Source: Sphaerochaetaceae bacterium (GTDB taxonomy: Bacteria; Spirochaetota; Spirochaetia; Sphaerochaetales; Sphaerochaetaceae). Taken from it: a stretch of 52,391 nucleotides of DNA. Position numbers and translations under genes: made by a program. Each line of letters opens with the position of its first letter. Position 1 is the first letter of the stretch. The notes under the pieces are model-generated. The model made no database searches. It saw nothing but the letters and a program-made list of their open reading frames with translations, and was not told where the DNA came from. The DNA is taken from NCBI GenBank assembly GCA_028532915.1, contig JAQQAI010000004.1, forward strand, positions 1 to 52,391. The letters are read 5' to 3'. Below are positions 17,621-25,754 of this stretch, piece after piece.

Positions 17621-18613
17621 TTATTTCAATTTCGCAGCAGTCTGCCTGATCAGAGTTTCTGACGGGCTTTTTTGGTCGATCTTTGAAACTTCAACAATCA
17701 ATCTGTACAGATCAACGTTCATTTCTGCTGCTATGAAAGCGAACAGGGATGCAAAACTCGAATGGCAGCCGGCAAGACCATAAACGAGATCTATAGGCTG
17801 AATCGACGGACGGTAATTATAGGCTGACATCAGAGGAATCAGTTCTCCGTCCAAATAGTGAAGCAAGGAATACATATCAAGATCTTTCAGCTTGCCAAAC
17901 CTCTGGAATACAGCTACTGCAACCTCAGTGGAAAGATTACCTGCACTACGTGCCATTCCAAGTAATCCACAGTCAAGAACTTCTGCCCCTGCAGCTTCTG
18001 CAGCCAGCGCATTCGCCATGGAAAGACTCAGATTATTATGTCCATGAAATCCTACAGGAATACTCACAGCCTTCACCATCGTCGAAACATATTCGGCTAC
18101 CTGCTCAGGATACATCGTTCCTGCTGAATCCATAATGGTAATTTCATCCAAACCTGCAGCCTCCAGTAATTGCGCTTCTTTAGCAAGTTCTTCTGCAGAG
18201 AGTATATAGCCTTTCATCATTGAATACCTGCAGGTAAGACCTGCAGATTTTACTCTTTTAACGGCATCAACAGCAAATGTACCGTCTCCGGCATTCGCTC
18301 CGATCCTCAAAAAGTGTAGACCGGCATCTTTTGCCGTCGCAATATTTTTCTCGCTGGAATTCTTATAGCCCATGAACATCCCGATCTCAGCCTGAGAAAG
18401 AAACGGCTGTACAAGTTTCAGGTACTCAGCATCATTGAGAGGACTTATAGAATTATTTGCTTCGTATGCTCCCAGTCCGAGACAGTTCCCCATTTCAATC
18501 AATGTGATATTTGCATCAATCAGACCTTTGATCATTGAAATGGTCAGCTCAGCATCGAACCCTTTTCCAATCACATTCGCCCCATCTCGTAATGTGCAAT
18601 CTAATAATCTCAT
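17621..18613 (-). CDS. DRE-TIM aldolase similar to 4-hydroxy-2-oxovalerate aldolase
   Basis: The N-terminal MRLLDCTLRDGANVIGKGF has the R-D metal/base motif of the HMG-lyase/isopropylmalate-synthase superfamily. ITIMDSAGTMYPEQVAEYV and VGFHGHNNLSLSMANALAA supply the Asp and H-x-H metal ligands. The closest named type is DmpG/MhpE, which releases pyruvate and an aldehyde from 4-hydroxy-2-oxo acids. DmpG normally pairs with an acylating aldehyde dehydrogenase (DmpF), which is absent here; an aldo/keto reductase stands in the operon instead. The start overlaps the previous stop by four bases (ATGA) with AAGGAGAG ahead. Superfamily firm, substrate unknown. Confidence 0.82.
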   Translation of the reverse strand: MRLLDCTLRDGANVIGKGFDAELTISMIKGLIDANITLIEMGNCLGLGAYEANNSISPLNDAEYLKLVQPFLSQAEIGMFMGYKNSSEKNIATAKDAGLHFLRIGANAGDGTFAVDAVKRVKSAGLTCRYSMMKGYILSAEELAKEAQLLEAAGLDEITIMDSAGTMYPEQVAEYVSTMVKAVSIPVGFHGHNNLSLSMANALAAEAAGAEVLDCGLLGMARSAGNLSTEVAVAVFQRFGKLKDLDMYSLLHYLDGELIPLMSAYNYRPSIQPIDLVYGLAGCHSSFASLFAFIAAEMNVDLYRLIVEVSKIDQKSPSETLIRQTAAKLK

Positions 18614-19671
18614 TTCATCTCTCCTTCCAAAATAAATTGCGTTCCATACTGTTCACATAAGGATTTTAATTCGTTGAATACAACATCTGCTAATTCGATG
18701 CCGTTCTTCTTCCTTTCCATCCTTCTTCTCTGTTCGATTTCTCCTGGAATGAAGATCTCACTCACACCCGGATTCTTTGGTAGAGCTTTAAGCTCCTGTA
18801 CCATCTGCATCATTCTGTCCTTGAACGTCCCGATGTCAATGAATTTACTTATATCGATACAGCAGAAAACATGACCCACGTTCTGAGGATTCTCAAAATC
18901 ATGCCACATATTATTGAGATGGGGTCCATATTCAGCATCTGAAAGAATTCCACAAAGGACATCCATGAACAAAGAGAGTCCATATCCTTTTGGGCCTCCA
19001 ATCGGTAGAACGGTTCCTTTCATACCTTCTTTTGGATCTGTGGTAGGTTTTCCGTCAGCAGTCTGAGCCCACCCTTCAGGTATAGTCTTGCCCAGTTTCG
19101 CCGCAAGAATCACTTTGCCCATAGCTACGACACTCGGTGCCATATCGAGAAGCATCGGCTCTCCATGAGTCGGCACTGCTATCGCCAGCGGGTTAGTTCC
19201 CACATACGCTTTTGAACTCCCCCAAGGTGCAATATTCGGCGGAGCATTGGTTCCGCTGAAAGAAACCATTCCAGCATCCGCGCCCATTTTCACATAATAT
19301 GATGCCATACCGTAGTGATTAGAGTGATTAACCGCTACAAAGCAGCATCCTGTTTCTTTCGCTTTTTCTATACAGCGTTTCATGGCATTCGTTCCGGTGA
19401 TCATTCCCATCGAGTTACAGCCGTCCCAGGCGATACTTGAAGGATGCTCTTCCCGAATAATCTCTCTTGCTTTCTTCTCGACAACACCGGAACTAATCCG
19501 TTTCATGTAGATTGCCATCCTGCTCACACCATGAGATTCAACTCCGCATAAATCAGCATCCACCAAATTGTCAGCGATGGTCAATGCTTCCTGTTCATTA
19601 ACATCCAGACTCATCAGAAGCTGTTGCGCCTGTGATCGTAAAGTCTCCCAATTCACGTTATGTGTTTTCAT
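18610..19671 (-). CDS. Ldh/AllD-family NAD(P)-dependent 2-hydroxyacid dehydrogenase
   Basis: A 353-residue member of the malate/L-lactate/ureidoglycolate/sulfolactate dehydrogenase family, which is unrelated to classical LDH. Signatures are ADLCGVESHGVSRMAIYM (catalytic His in SHG), NHSNHYGMASYYV, YVGTNPLAIAVPT, LDMAPSVVAMGKVILA and PIGGPKGYGLSLFMDVLCG. It should oxidise a 2-hydroxy acid to the 2-oxo acid or the reverse. As the first enzyme gene after the transporter it probably acts first on the imported acid. It overlaps the next gene by four bases. Confidence 0.87.
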   Translation of the reverse strand: MKTHNVNWETLRSQAQQLLMSLDVNEQEALTIADNLVDADLCGVESHGVSRMAIYMKRISSGVVEKKAREIIREEHPSSIAWDGCNSMGMITGTNAMKRCIEKAKETGCCFVAVNHSNHYGMASYYVKMGADAGMVSFSGTNAPPNIAPWGSSKAYVGTNPLAIAVPTHGEPMLLDMAPSVVAMGKVILAAKLGKTIPEGWAQTADGKPTTDPKEGMKGTVLPIGGPKGYGLSLFMDVLCGILSDAEYGPHLNNMWHDFENPQNVGHVFCCIDISKFIDIGTFKDRMMQMVQELKALPKNPGVSEIFIPGEIEQRRRMERKKNGIELADVVFNELKSLCEQYGTQFILEGEMK

Positions 19672-19763
19672 ATAAACCCTCTTTCCTCCAAATATAATTT
19701 TTGGCGGTATTCTTTTGTGATATATTCGATTTGTGTAAATACTATTTGACAGTATCCTAATAT

Positions 19764-21311
19764 TTACTTGTCATGCTCTTTATTCATTTCTTCATACTCT
19801 TCGAGGGCATCCTCTGAGATAATCGGTTTCTTTTTGAACAGTGGAGATATCAGCGTAAAAACTGTGATCGCCAATACGATAGGAGCAATCGGAGTCTTGC
19901 TGCTGCATTCAAAGAAATATCCAAGATAATCACCATTCGCAAGGCTTAACCATCGTCTGAGATTTTCCTCCATCATCGTTCCAAGGATAAGAGCCAGTAC
20001 TATAGGTGCTCTAGGAATCTCAAGTTTAGTGAATATGAACCCGATGACTGCAAAGACGACCATAACTTTGACATCAAACATACTGTTCTGCACACCGAAA
20101 GTTCCGACAACACACAGAACCATTATTCCTGTATTTAGAAAATGTCTCGGGAAGTTAAGCAATTTAGCAAAATAAGGAGCTCCGAATAGACCCAGAACTA
20201 GAATTAAAATGTTTATCAGAAACATTCCAATGAAAATGGCTGAGACAAGATCGAAGTTCGTATTGAACAGGTTTGGTCCGGGTTGAAGCCCATGAATGAT
20301 AAATGCTCCCATTAGAATACCGGTGACTGCATCACCCGGAATTCCAAGTGACAACAAAGTTGTCATCGCTCCGCCGGTGCATGCATTGTTTGCCGCCTCT
20401 GCTGCTACGATCCCTTCGACTGCACCAGTCCCCATCTTTTCCGGTTCTTTGGAGATCTTCTTCTGTTGGGCATATGAGATTATAGATCCGATTGTACCTC
20501 CGGCTCCGGGAATAGCTCCTACTATCACACCGATGACACTTGAACGGATAAGATTCCCAACTACACTTTTAAAATAACGGAAACAGGCAAAGGTATCCTT
20601 GACTTTTTGAATTTCCTGACGGTTCTGCTTCTGTTTCCGATTCTCTATGGTAAGCATGATCTCCGTCATACCGAACAGACCGATCATTGCTGCTGTAAAA
20701 TTGATACCCGAATTGAGGTAGATTGAACCGAAACTGAAACGAAGGATCGATGTGTTCGGATCAAAACCGATTGTGGCAACAAGAAGTCCGAAGACTCCTG
20801 CAACCAACCCTTTCAGAGTTGAACCTTTCGAGATAAATGCCATGATACTGATTCCAAAAATAGCAATGGACAGTTTCTCCAATGAAGTGAACTGCAGAGC
20901 AAATCTGGCAATAACTGGAGACAGCATTGATAGAACAATTACACTGAAAAAACCTCCGATTGCTGACGACATCGTAGCCAGGCCAATGGCAAGTCCTGCT
21001 TTTCCTTTCTTCGCCATAGGATACGCATCTAGTGTCGTCATAACTGCTGAAGGGGTCCCCGGGATATTGACTAAAGTAGCAGAAATACTTCCTGCATAGT
21101 TAGCTCCGCTGTATACACCCAGAAGCATCAGTATCGCAACAACAGGATCCATTCCATATGTAAGAGGGACTAGAATTGATACTGCCATCATGGCACTCAA
21201 ACCTGGAAGGGCTCCGATCACGATTCCCGTTAAGGTTCCACCGAGTAGACCAATTATTGTAGAAAAGCCGAACAGCGGGAGGCCTGCTGTATATAATGAA
21301 AAATCAAACAT
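19764..21311 (-). CDS. tctA: TctA-family large permease of a tripartite tricarboxylate transporter
   Basis: A 515-residue inner-membrane protein with about 10-12 helices. The two inverted TctA repeats are seen as GIVIGALPGLSAMMAVSILVP near the N-terminus and VIVGAIPGAGGTIGSIISY in the middle, plus GIPGDAVTGILMGAFIIHGL and GTMMEENLRRWLSL near the end. It is the ion-coupled channel component for an organic acid delivered by TctC. It sits 13 bases after tctB and 92 bases before the first enzyme gene. Confidence 0.93.
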   Translation of the reverse strand: MFDFSLYTAGLPLFGFSTIIGLLGGTLTGIVIGALPGLSAMMAVSILVPLTYGMDPVVAILMLLGVYSGANYAGSISATLVNIPGTPSAVMTTLDAYPMAKKGKAGLAIGLATMSSAIGGFFSVIVLSMLSPVIARFALQFTSLEKLSIAIFGISIMAFISKGSTLKGLVAGVFGLLVATIGFDPNTSILRFSFGSIYLNSGINFTAAMIGLFGMTEIMLTIENRKQKQNRQEIQKVKDTFACFRYFKSVVGNLIRSSVIGVIVGAIPGAGGTIGSIISYAQQKKISKEPEKMGTGAVEGIVAAEAANNACTGGAMTTLLSLGIPGDAVTGILMGAFIIHGLQPGPNLFNTNFDLVSAIFIGMFLINILILVLGLFGAPYFAKLLNFPRHFLNTGIMVLCVVGTFGVQNSMFDVKVMVVFAVIGFIFTKLEIPRAPIVLALILGTMMEENLRRWLSLANGDYLGYFFECSSKTPIAPIVLAITVFTLISPLFKKKPIISEDALEEYEEMNKEHDK

Positions 21312-21324
21312 ATAATTATACCTT

Positions 21325-21771
21325 TTACAAGAATGGGAGAATACCCTTCGGAAGGGGTACCTTAAGTATGAAGGAGAACACGATATATACGATCAGAGAC
21401 ATCGGAATTGATGCTATGACAGCCTGTTTTCTGGTCCCTCCGAGAAACCATGTCATACAGATTATGAATGCGATAGTCGTCAATACAAATCCCACAGGCT
21501 TAAGCAATAATATATATATCAACAAAGCAGCAAGAAATAGACTCAGATTCCTCATCAGTTCCGTATCAACATGAAACGAGACTTTTGCACGTTTCCTCAG
21601 TGAATCTATGAACAGGATCAGAGAAAGGAACGCGAGAACAATTGCCAGAATCCGCGGATAATACGCAGGATTATTCGCCAATCCAGATCCGACTCTTTCA
21701 AAAGATTTAGAGGCAAAATACACATATAGTGATAAACTGAGCCCCGAAATTCCTACAATATAGTTTTTCAT
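21325..21771 (-). CDS. tctB: TctB-family small permease subunit
   Basis: 148 residues with four hydrophobic segments. The order (after the binding protein, before TctA) and size match TctB, the small membrane subunit of TTT transporters, whose sequence is poorly conserved. AAGGA precedes the ATG. Identification rests partly on its position. Confidence 0.85.
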   Translation of the reverse strand: MKNYIVGISGLSLSLYVYFASKSFERVGSGLANNPAYYPRILAIVLAFLSLILFIDSLRKRAKVSFHVDTELMRNLSLFLAALLIYILLLKPVGFVLTTIAFIICMTWFLGGTRKQAVIASIPMSLIVYIVFSFILKVPLPKGILPFL

Positions 21772-21842
21772 GAATGATCCTTATCTTGCATTCTTCCCTG
21801 CTGTGATGACACCTCAGGGAAGAAAGTCAATAAAAACTTATC

Positions 21843-22805
21843 TTAGAGATTTTTCATGAGATCTTCATACACGCCGATCTCTTTGTTGACGAATTCAGTA
21901 AACTCTTTGTGATCCCGATATCTAACCGGAAGTCCGTTATTCGTTGCATATTCAACAAACTCTGGAGACTCAACAGTTGCTCCAAAGAATTCATCCATCT
22001 GATTCAGAATATCTTCACTTACTCCGGCTTTGGTAAACACTCCGCGCCAAACCGGGAAAACTAGATCAACACCTGTTTCAACCATTGTAGGAACATCGAA
22101 CACCTCAAGGCGATTCGATCCGAGTGAAGCGAGAGGTCTGACAAGACCTGATTCTACCATCGAACGTCCGCCAGCTGCATTCTCGATACAGAGATCAATC
22201 TCACCTGCTGCAAGTGCGGTAAGCATTGGAGATCCGCCTGCTGTATAAGCGACATATTGAAAATCAGCGCTGATGGCATTATCCAACTGCATTGCTGCGA
22301 GGTGCCAGAGTTTCCCGTTTCCGTTATGTCCGACTTTCAGTGTCTCTGTCTTTACAGTTTCCATAAGATCTTCGATCGTCTGATAAGGTGAATCATTCTT
22401 TACATATATTACACCAGTATCTTCAACGACCTGTGCCACAGGCTGAAATTGAGTAAGATCGATTGACGGCATTCCACCATAAGGCATCAGGATCAAGGTT
22501 TGTGAATTAAAATAGAATGTCAGCCCATCAGGTTTTGCATTCATGACATTCTGGGCAGCAATTGCACCACCGGATTCACCTTGGTTGAGTGGAACCACGT
22601 TCACTCCTGTTTCTCTCTGAAGCCCCGGAATAAGTGCACGGGTAGTAAGATCATTTCCACCACCTGCAGAGTTTGGAATGATGAAAGAGATATCCCCGCT
22701 TGGATACGTTTCACTATCAGCTGTTTCTTTTTCATCTGCGCCCTGAGCAAACATCAAACTCACCGACATCAGAAGAACTACACTAATCAATACAATCTTC
22801 TTCAT
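21843..22805 (-). CDS. tctC: TctC-family periplasmic substrate-binding protein
   Basis: Signal peptide MKKIVLISVVLLMSVSLMFAQG, then a Bug/TctC fold: GDISFIIPNSAGGGNDLTTRAL (ligand-binding first loop), KPDGLTFYFNSQT, VKNDSPYQTIEDL, and VAYTAGGSPMLTALAAGEIDLCI (second binding loop). It delivers a carboxylate to TctAB. The exact ligand cannot be told; Bug proteins bind many acids through two water-bridged carboxylate contacts. ATG 22805 is chosen: GAGG lies six bases upstream and the signal peptide begins there, whereas an extension to 22889 has no signal and crosses the -10 box. It is the first gene of the operon. Confidence 0.93.
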   Translation of the reverse strand: MKKIVLISVVLLMSVSLMFAQGADEKETADSETYPSGDISFIIPNSAGGGNDLTTRALIPGLQRETGVNVVPLNQGESGGAIAAQNVMNAKPDGLTFYFNSQTLILMPYGGMPSIDLTQFQPVAQVVEDTGVIYVKNDSPYQTIEDLMETVKTETLKVGHNGNGKLWHLAAMQLDNAISADFQYVAYTAGGSPMLTALAAGEIDLCIENAAGGRSMVESGLVRPLASLGSNRLEVFDVPTMVETGVDLVFPVWRGVFTKAGVSEDILNQMDEFFGATVESPEFVEYATNNGLPVRYRDHKEFTEFVNKEIGVYEDLMKNL

Positions 22806-22873
22806 AGATAACCTCTCTTTCAGACATTTCGGAATTATCTCATCCGAAAAATCTAAACAATTTATTTTTACCC

Positions 22874-22926
22874 AGAGTAACACCAGCACAAGCAGATGTC
22901 AATAAATATTTTACATCCTGCAGGAT
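22874..22926 (-). promoter_or_regulatory. tctC operon promoter with ATCCTGCAGGAT site
   Basis: On the minus strand TTGACA (22897-22902) and TACTCT (22874-22879) are 17 bases apart. A perfect 12-bp palindrome ATCCTGCAGGAT lies just upstream at 22915-22926, about 54 bases before the likely start of transcription. That place suits activation, or DNA looping with the identical site at 23153-23164. Confidence 0.7.
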
Positions 22927-23247
22927 TCATTAACAGTTATGAAAAGCTATTCCATAGAAAAACCAATAGAGATATTTTATTTACTGTATTATTGTTTTAC
23001 ATTAAAAAAATATGGTTATATCTATCTATATGCAAATATTTAAATATTCAGTTTCGTTAATCAATATATTTCGCCACTATTATCTATGTATACCTAATTA
23101 TGAGAAGACGCAAAAAACTCGCAGAGAAACTGTAATATTATTACACTACTGCATCCTGCAGGATACAATAATATAGTATATATATTGCATTCTAAATTCC
23201 TATCTGGTAATATGATCGTATCTTATCGTCAATCAAGGATTATTAAA
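22927..23247. promoter_or_regulatory. Divergent regulatory region; GntR promoter with operator in its spacer
   Basis: For the rightward gene TTACAC (23141-23146) and TACAAT (23164-23169) are 17 bases apart. The second copy of ATCCTGCAGGAT (23153-23164) fills the spacer, the classic place for a repressor, so autorepression is likely. Centre-to-centre distance to the first copy is 238 bases. The DNA between is very A+T-rich and I see no gene in it. Confidence 0.68.
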
Positions 23248-23928
23248 ATGATGGACCTTCCTTCAAATGTAAGTGCCGGGAATAAAAGTATCAGCAACCA
23301 GGTCTGTGATACAATCAGAAAACTTATTATCAATAAATCGATACCCAGTGGAGAACGACTGGTAGAAACTAAAATTGCAAAGGATCTCGAAGTAAGTATC
23401 ACTCCAGTGAGACAGGCTTTTATTCAGCTCGCAAATGAGGGATTACTCACAGTATTTCCCTTCAAGGGAACTTATGTAACACAGATTACCAAAGAATACG
23501 TCAATAACGTCATTAAAACACGGATGATCCTTGAACCGGGAGCCGTCAATCTCTGTTTCGATGATCTTACCGATGAAGATTCCACACAATTGAAACTGCA
23601 TACTCACAGATCAGACACTTTCTGTACACAAGGTCTTATCTATGAAGCAACCGAGGAGGATTTGTTTTTCCATGATTTTTTCTTCAAAAAAAGTAACAAT
23701 GAACTGATTCAGAGAATGTGGGAAATATTGAGAACACGAATCCAATATATTCAATCATATACGAAACCTCAAACGCTTCCATTCGATTATCTTACTAAAC
23801 GGCATGCGGGAATGATAGAAGCGATTGACAATAAAGATAGAAAAGCGTTCATTACTCATCTAATCCATCACATTGAAACATCTTTTGATCTGAATTACTT
23901 CAATCAGATAGACAATTCAATTCAATAA
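23248..23928 (+). CDS. GntR-family (FCD) regulator of the TTT/aldolase operon
   Basis: An N-terminal GntR winged helix (about 10-75: RKLIINKSIPSGERLVETKIAKDLEVSITPVRQAF) and a C-terminal FCD effector domain with metal-type histidines in DLFFHDFFF, KRHAGMIEAI and HLIHHIETS. FCD regulators usually bind the transported acid or a pathway intermediate. It faces the TTT operon, and identical palindromes sit at both promoters. ATG 23248 is preferred: AAGGA is eight bases upstream. Earlier in-frame starts (TTG 23185, ATG 23212) leave only a short leader after the promoter, and residues before 23248 do not resemble the family. Confidence 0.85.
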   Translation: MMDLPSNVSAGNKSISNQVCDTIRKLIINKSIPSGERLVETKIAKDLEVSITPVRQAFIQLANEGLLTVFPFKGTYVTQITKEYVNNVIKTRMILEPGAVNLCFDDLTDEDSTQLKLHTHRSDTFCTQGLIYEATEEDLFFHDFFFKKSNNELIQRMWEILRTRIQYIQSYTKPQTLPFDYLTKRHAGMIEAIDNKDRKAFITHLIHHIETSFDLNYFNQIDNSIQ

Positions 23929-24011
23929 GCCTCAATCATTGACCAAAGATCACTGTGTTTTTCCCGTACTCCTGTTGCCGGCTCTTTATTCTACGCAGAG
24001 CAGACCACCTT

Positions 24012-25607
24012 TCACCTTTCCTTTTTAATCCTGTCTGCCACCATCTTTGCTGTCATGATACAGGTAGGAAGACCTGCCGGACTGACCGTCCACTGTCCCG
24101 CCTTGTAGATATCGTCAAACGGAGTCAGGACAGCTTTCTTCATATTCAACATACCCGCATCGATCGGGAGGGGGTTCTCGAATGTCCATCCTACGATTGA
24201 TCCTTCACTGCTGCCTGCAATCCGTTCTATTGTGAGCGGACTTGAAGATCTTGTGAACAGGATCTTATCCTTGATTCCCGGATAGATGGTCGAGTCGAAG
24301 ATAGTGATCAGGGATTGTTCTATGTAGGATGAGAATTCTCCGTACCAGCCGTCTTTTTCGACTTTGAGAACCAGATCATAATCCATCAGAAAACTTATGA
24401 TAACACCGCTTTTCCCTTGCGGAGCGGTATCGGGATCGTTGAGCACCGGGATAGAGACTTCGAAAGTATTCAATGCACAGAAAGTGTCAAGCCAGGCTAA
24501 TACCTCAAGCCTGTTATCCTCATTCCATCCGCTTTTGATCTTTTCAAGGTCTTCACGATGTGTTGAGCCCAGTCCGGTCTTCGAAGGCGTATAGAAGAAA
24601 TGACCGTGAGAGACCTTCTGAAAGAAGGCCGGTTCTTCATCGACCGCCAAAAACAGGGTGAAGACCGATTCAGCACCTCTGGCGGAAAGAACCCTGGTTC
24701 TTTTCTCTCTGGCCTTCTGCAGAGAAAGACCGTTCAAAGTACCCTCGTCAACAGCAGTATACAACCGTTTGAGATCCGCGCACCAGACGAGTTTGTCATA
24801 GGAGAATTCCCTTCCGGTCGAATCGGTGATCTTCTTCGTTTCTGTATCGACCTGGATGATCTCGGAATTGAGGACGACCGAACCTCCCCATCTTTCGATA
24901 CTCTGCTGAAGCTGCTCGGGGAGTTTCCCTACTCCTCCCTTGGGATAATAGTAATCGGTGTATAGCGAAAAATAGCTCATAGCAAAGAAAGCCGGAGTAT
25001 TCTTGAAGAAATGCTGAGAGATGATATCAAAAAGGGATTGATCCTCAATGATTTCATGAAGAAAATCTTCTACGGGAACCTGCATTTTCATGATAGCTCT
25101 TCCTGTTTTCAGAAATCCGAACACCCATGGAATAAATGAGGTAAGGTAATACAGCCTGTTCTTTTTGTGGTCCTTGTAGAAAGGACTGCCATCGCCGAAG
25201 AGGACCTTCATATAGACATTGAAATCCTTGATGACTTTGATCACCTTCCCGACATCATCGATACTTTGAGGATACATATGCTCCAACAGCTGCTCATAAT
25301 CGTCTATGCTCTTTTCAGTCACCGCATGCATCACCTCATCTTCGACTCCCACTGAGACTCTGCTGGGCAGCAGAGGAAGATCGATCTCGAGTTCTTTGAG
25401 CATCGGGAGGATCATTCCGGCATTCTCTATTGCACGGATTCCACCATCAAAGACAAAGCCGTCTATCGTAAACGAGTTTACCAGCCCGCCGCACGTATCA
25501 TTCTTCTCGAGCAGGACAACATCCTTTCCATCTTTCGCCAGCAGACATGCTGTCACGAGACCCGACATGCCGCCCCCTACGATCACTATTTTGCTGGTTG
25601 TCGACAC
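24012..25607 (-). CDS. FAD-dependent oxidoreductase of the phytoene desaturase/CrtI-like family
   Basis: An N-terminal Rossmann dinucleotide motif KIVIVGGGMSGLVTACLLAKDG and E-KN..CGGLVNSF are typical for CrtI/amine-oxidase-like flavoproteins; the C-terminus has the second FAD contact YKAGQWTVSPAGLPTCIMTAKMVADRI. At 531 residues it fits CrtI- and carotenoid-isomerase-like enzymes. No other carotenoid gene is in the window, so the substrate is open. The start is GTG 25607 with GGAGGA eight bases ahead. A possible promoter (TTGAAA 25651-25656, AATACT 25628-25633, minus strand) lies next to the MarR-type sites shared with the MATE pump. Confidence 0.78.
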   Translation of the reverse strand: MSTTSKIVIVGGGMSGLVTACLLAKDGKDVVLLEKNDTCGGLVNSFTIDGFVFDGGIRAIENAGMILPMLKELEIDLPLLPSRVSVGVEDEVMHAVTEKSIDDYEQLLEHMYPQSIDDVGKVIKVIKDFNVYMKVLFGDGSPFYKDHKKNRLYYLTSFIPWVFGFLKTGRAIMKMQVPVEDFLHEIIEDQSLFDIISQHFFKNTPAFFAMSYFSLYTDYYYPKGGVGKLPEQLQQSIERWGGSVVLNSEIIQVDTETKKITDSTGREFSYDKLVWCADLKRLYTAVDEGTLNGLSLQKAREKRTRVLSARGAESVFTLFLAVDEEPAFFQKVSHGHFFYTPSKTGLGSTHREDLEKIKSGWNEDNRLEVLAWLDTFCALNTFEVSIPVLNDPDTAPQGKSGVIISFLMDYDLVLKVEKDGWYGEFSSYIEQSLITIFDSTIYPGIKDKILFTRSSSPLTIERIAGSSEGSIVGWTFENPLPIDAGMLNMKKAVLTPFDDIYKAGQWTVSPAGLPTCIMTAKMVADRIKKER

Positions 25608-25677
25608 TGATGATTCCTCCTGTAACCAGTATTGCAGGGGTTTTGTCCGGTTTCAACATTTTTTCTCTTTTTTGATA

Positions 25678-25739
25678 GTTAGATTTCTAACCTATTGACT
25701 ATAATACTGTGCGCTGTTATCTTTAGTTCGAAATCTAAC
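25678..25739. promoter_or_regulatory. MATE-marR promoter with two GTTAGAT operators
   Basis: Promoter TTGACT (25695-25700) and TATCTT (25718-25723) with a 17-base spacer. Site 1, GTTAGATTTCTAAC (25678-25691), abuts the -35; site 2, GTTCGAAATCTAAC (25726-25739), covers the start of transcription. Each is an inverted repeat, and the shared half GTTAGAT is the signature described for the MarR-family repressor MepR of the MepA MATE pump. Confidence 0.72.
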
Positions 25740-25754
25740 TAATAAGGAACTTAC

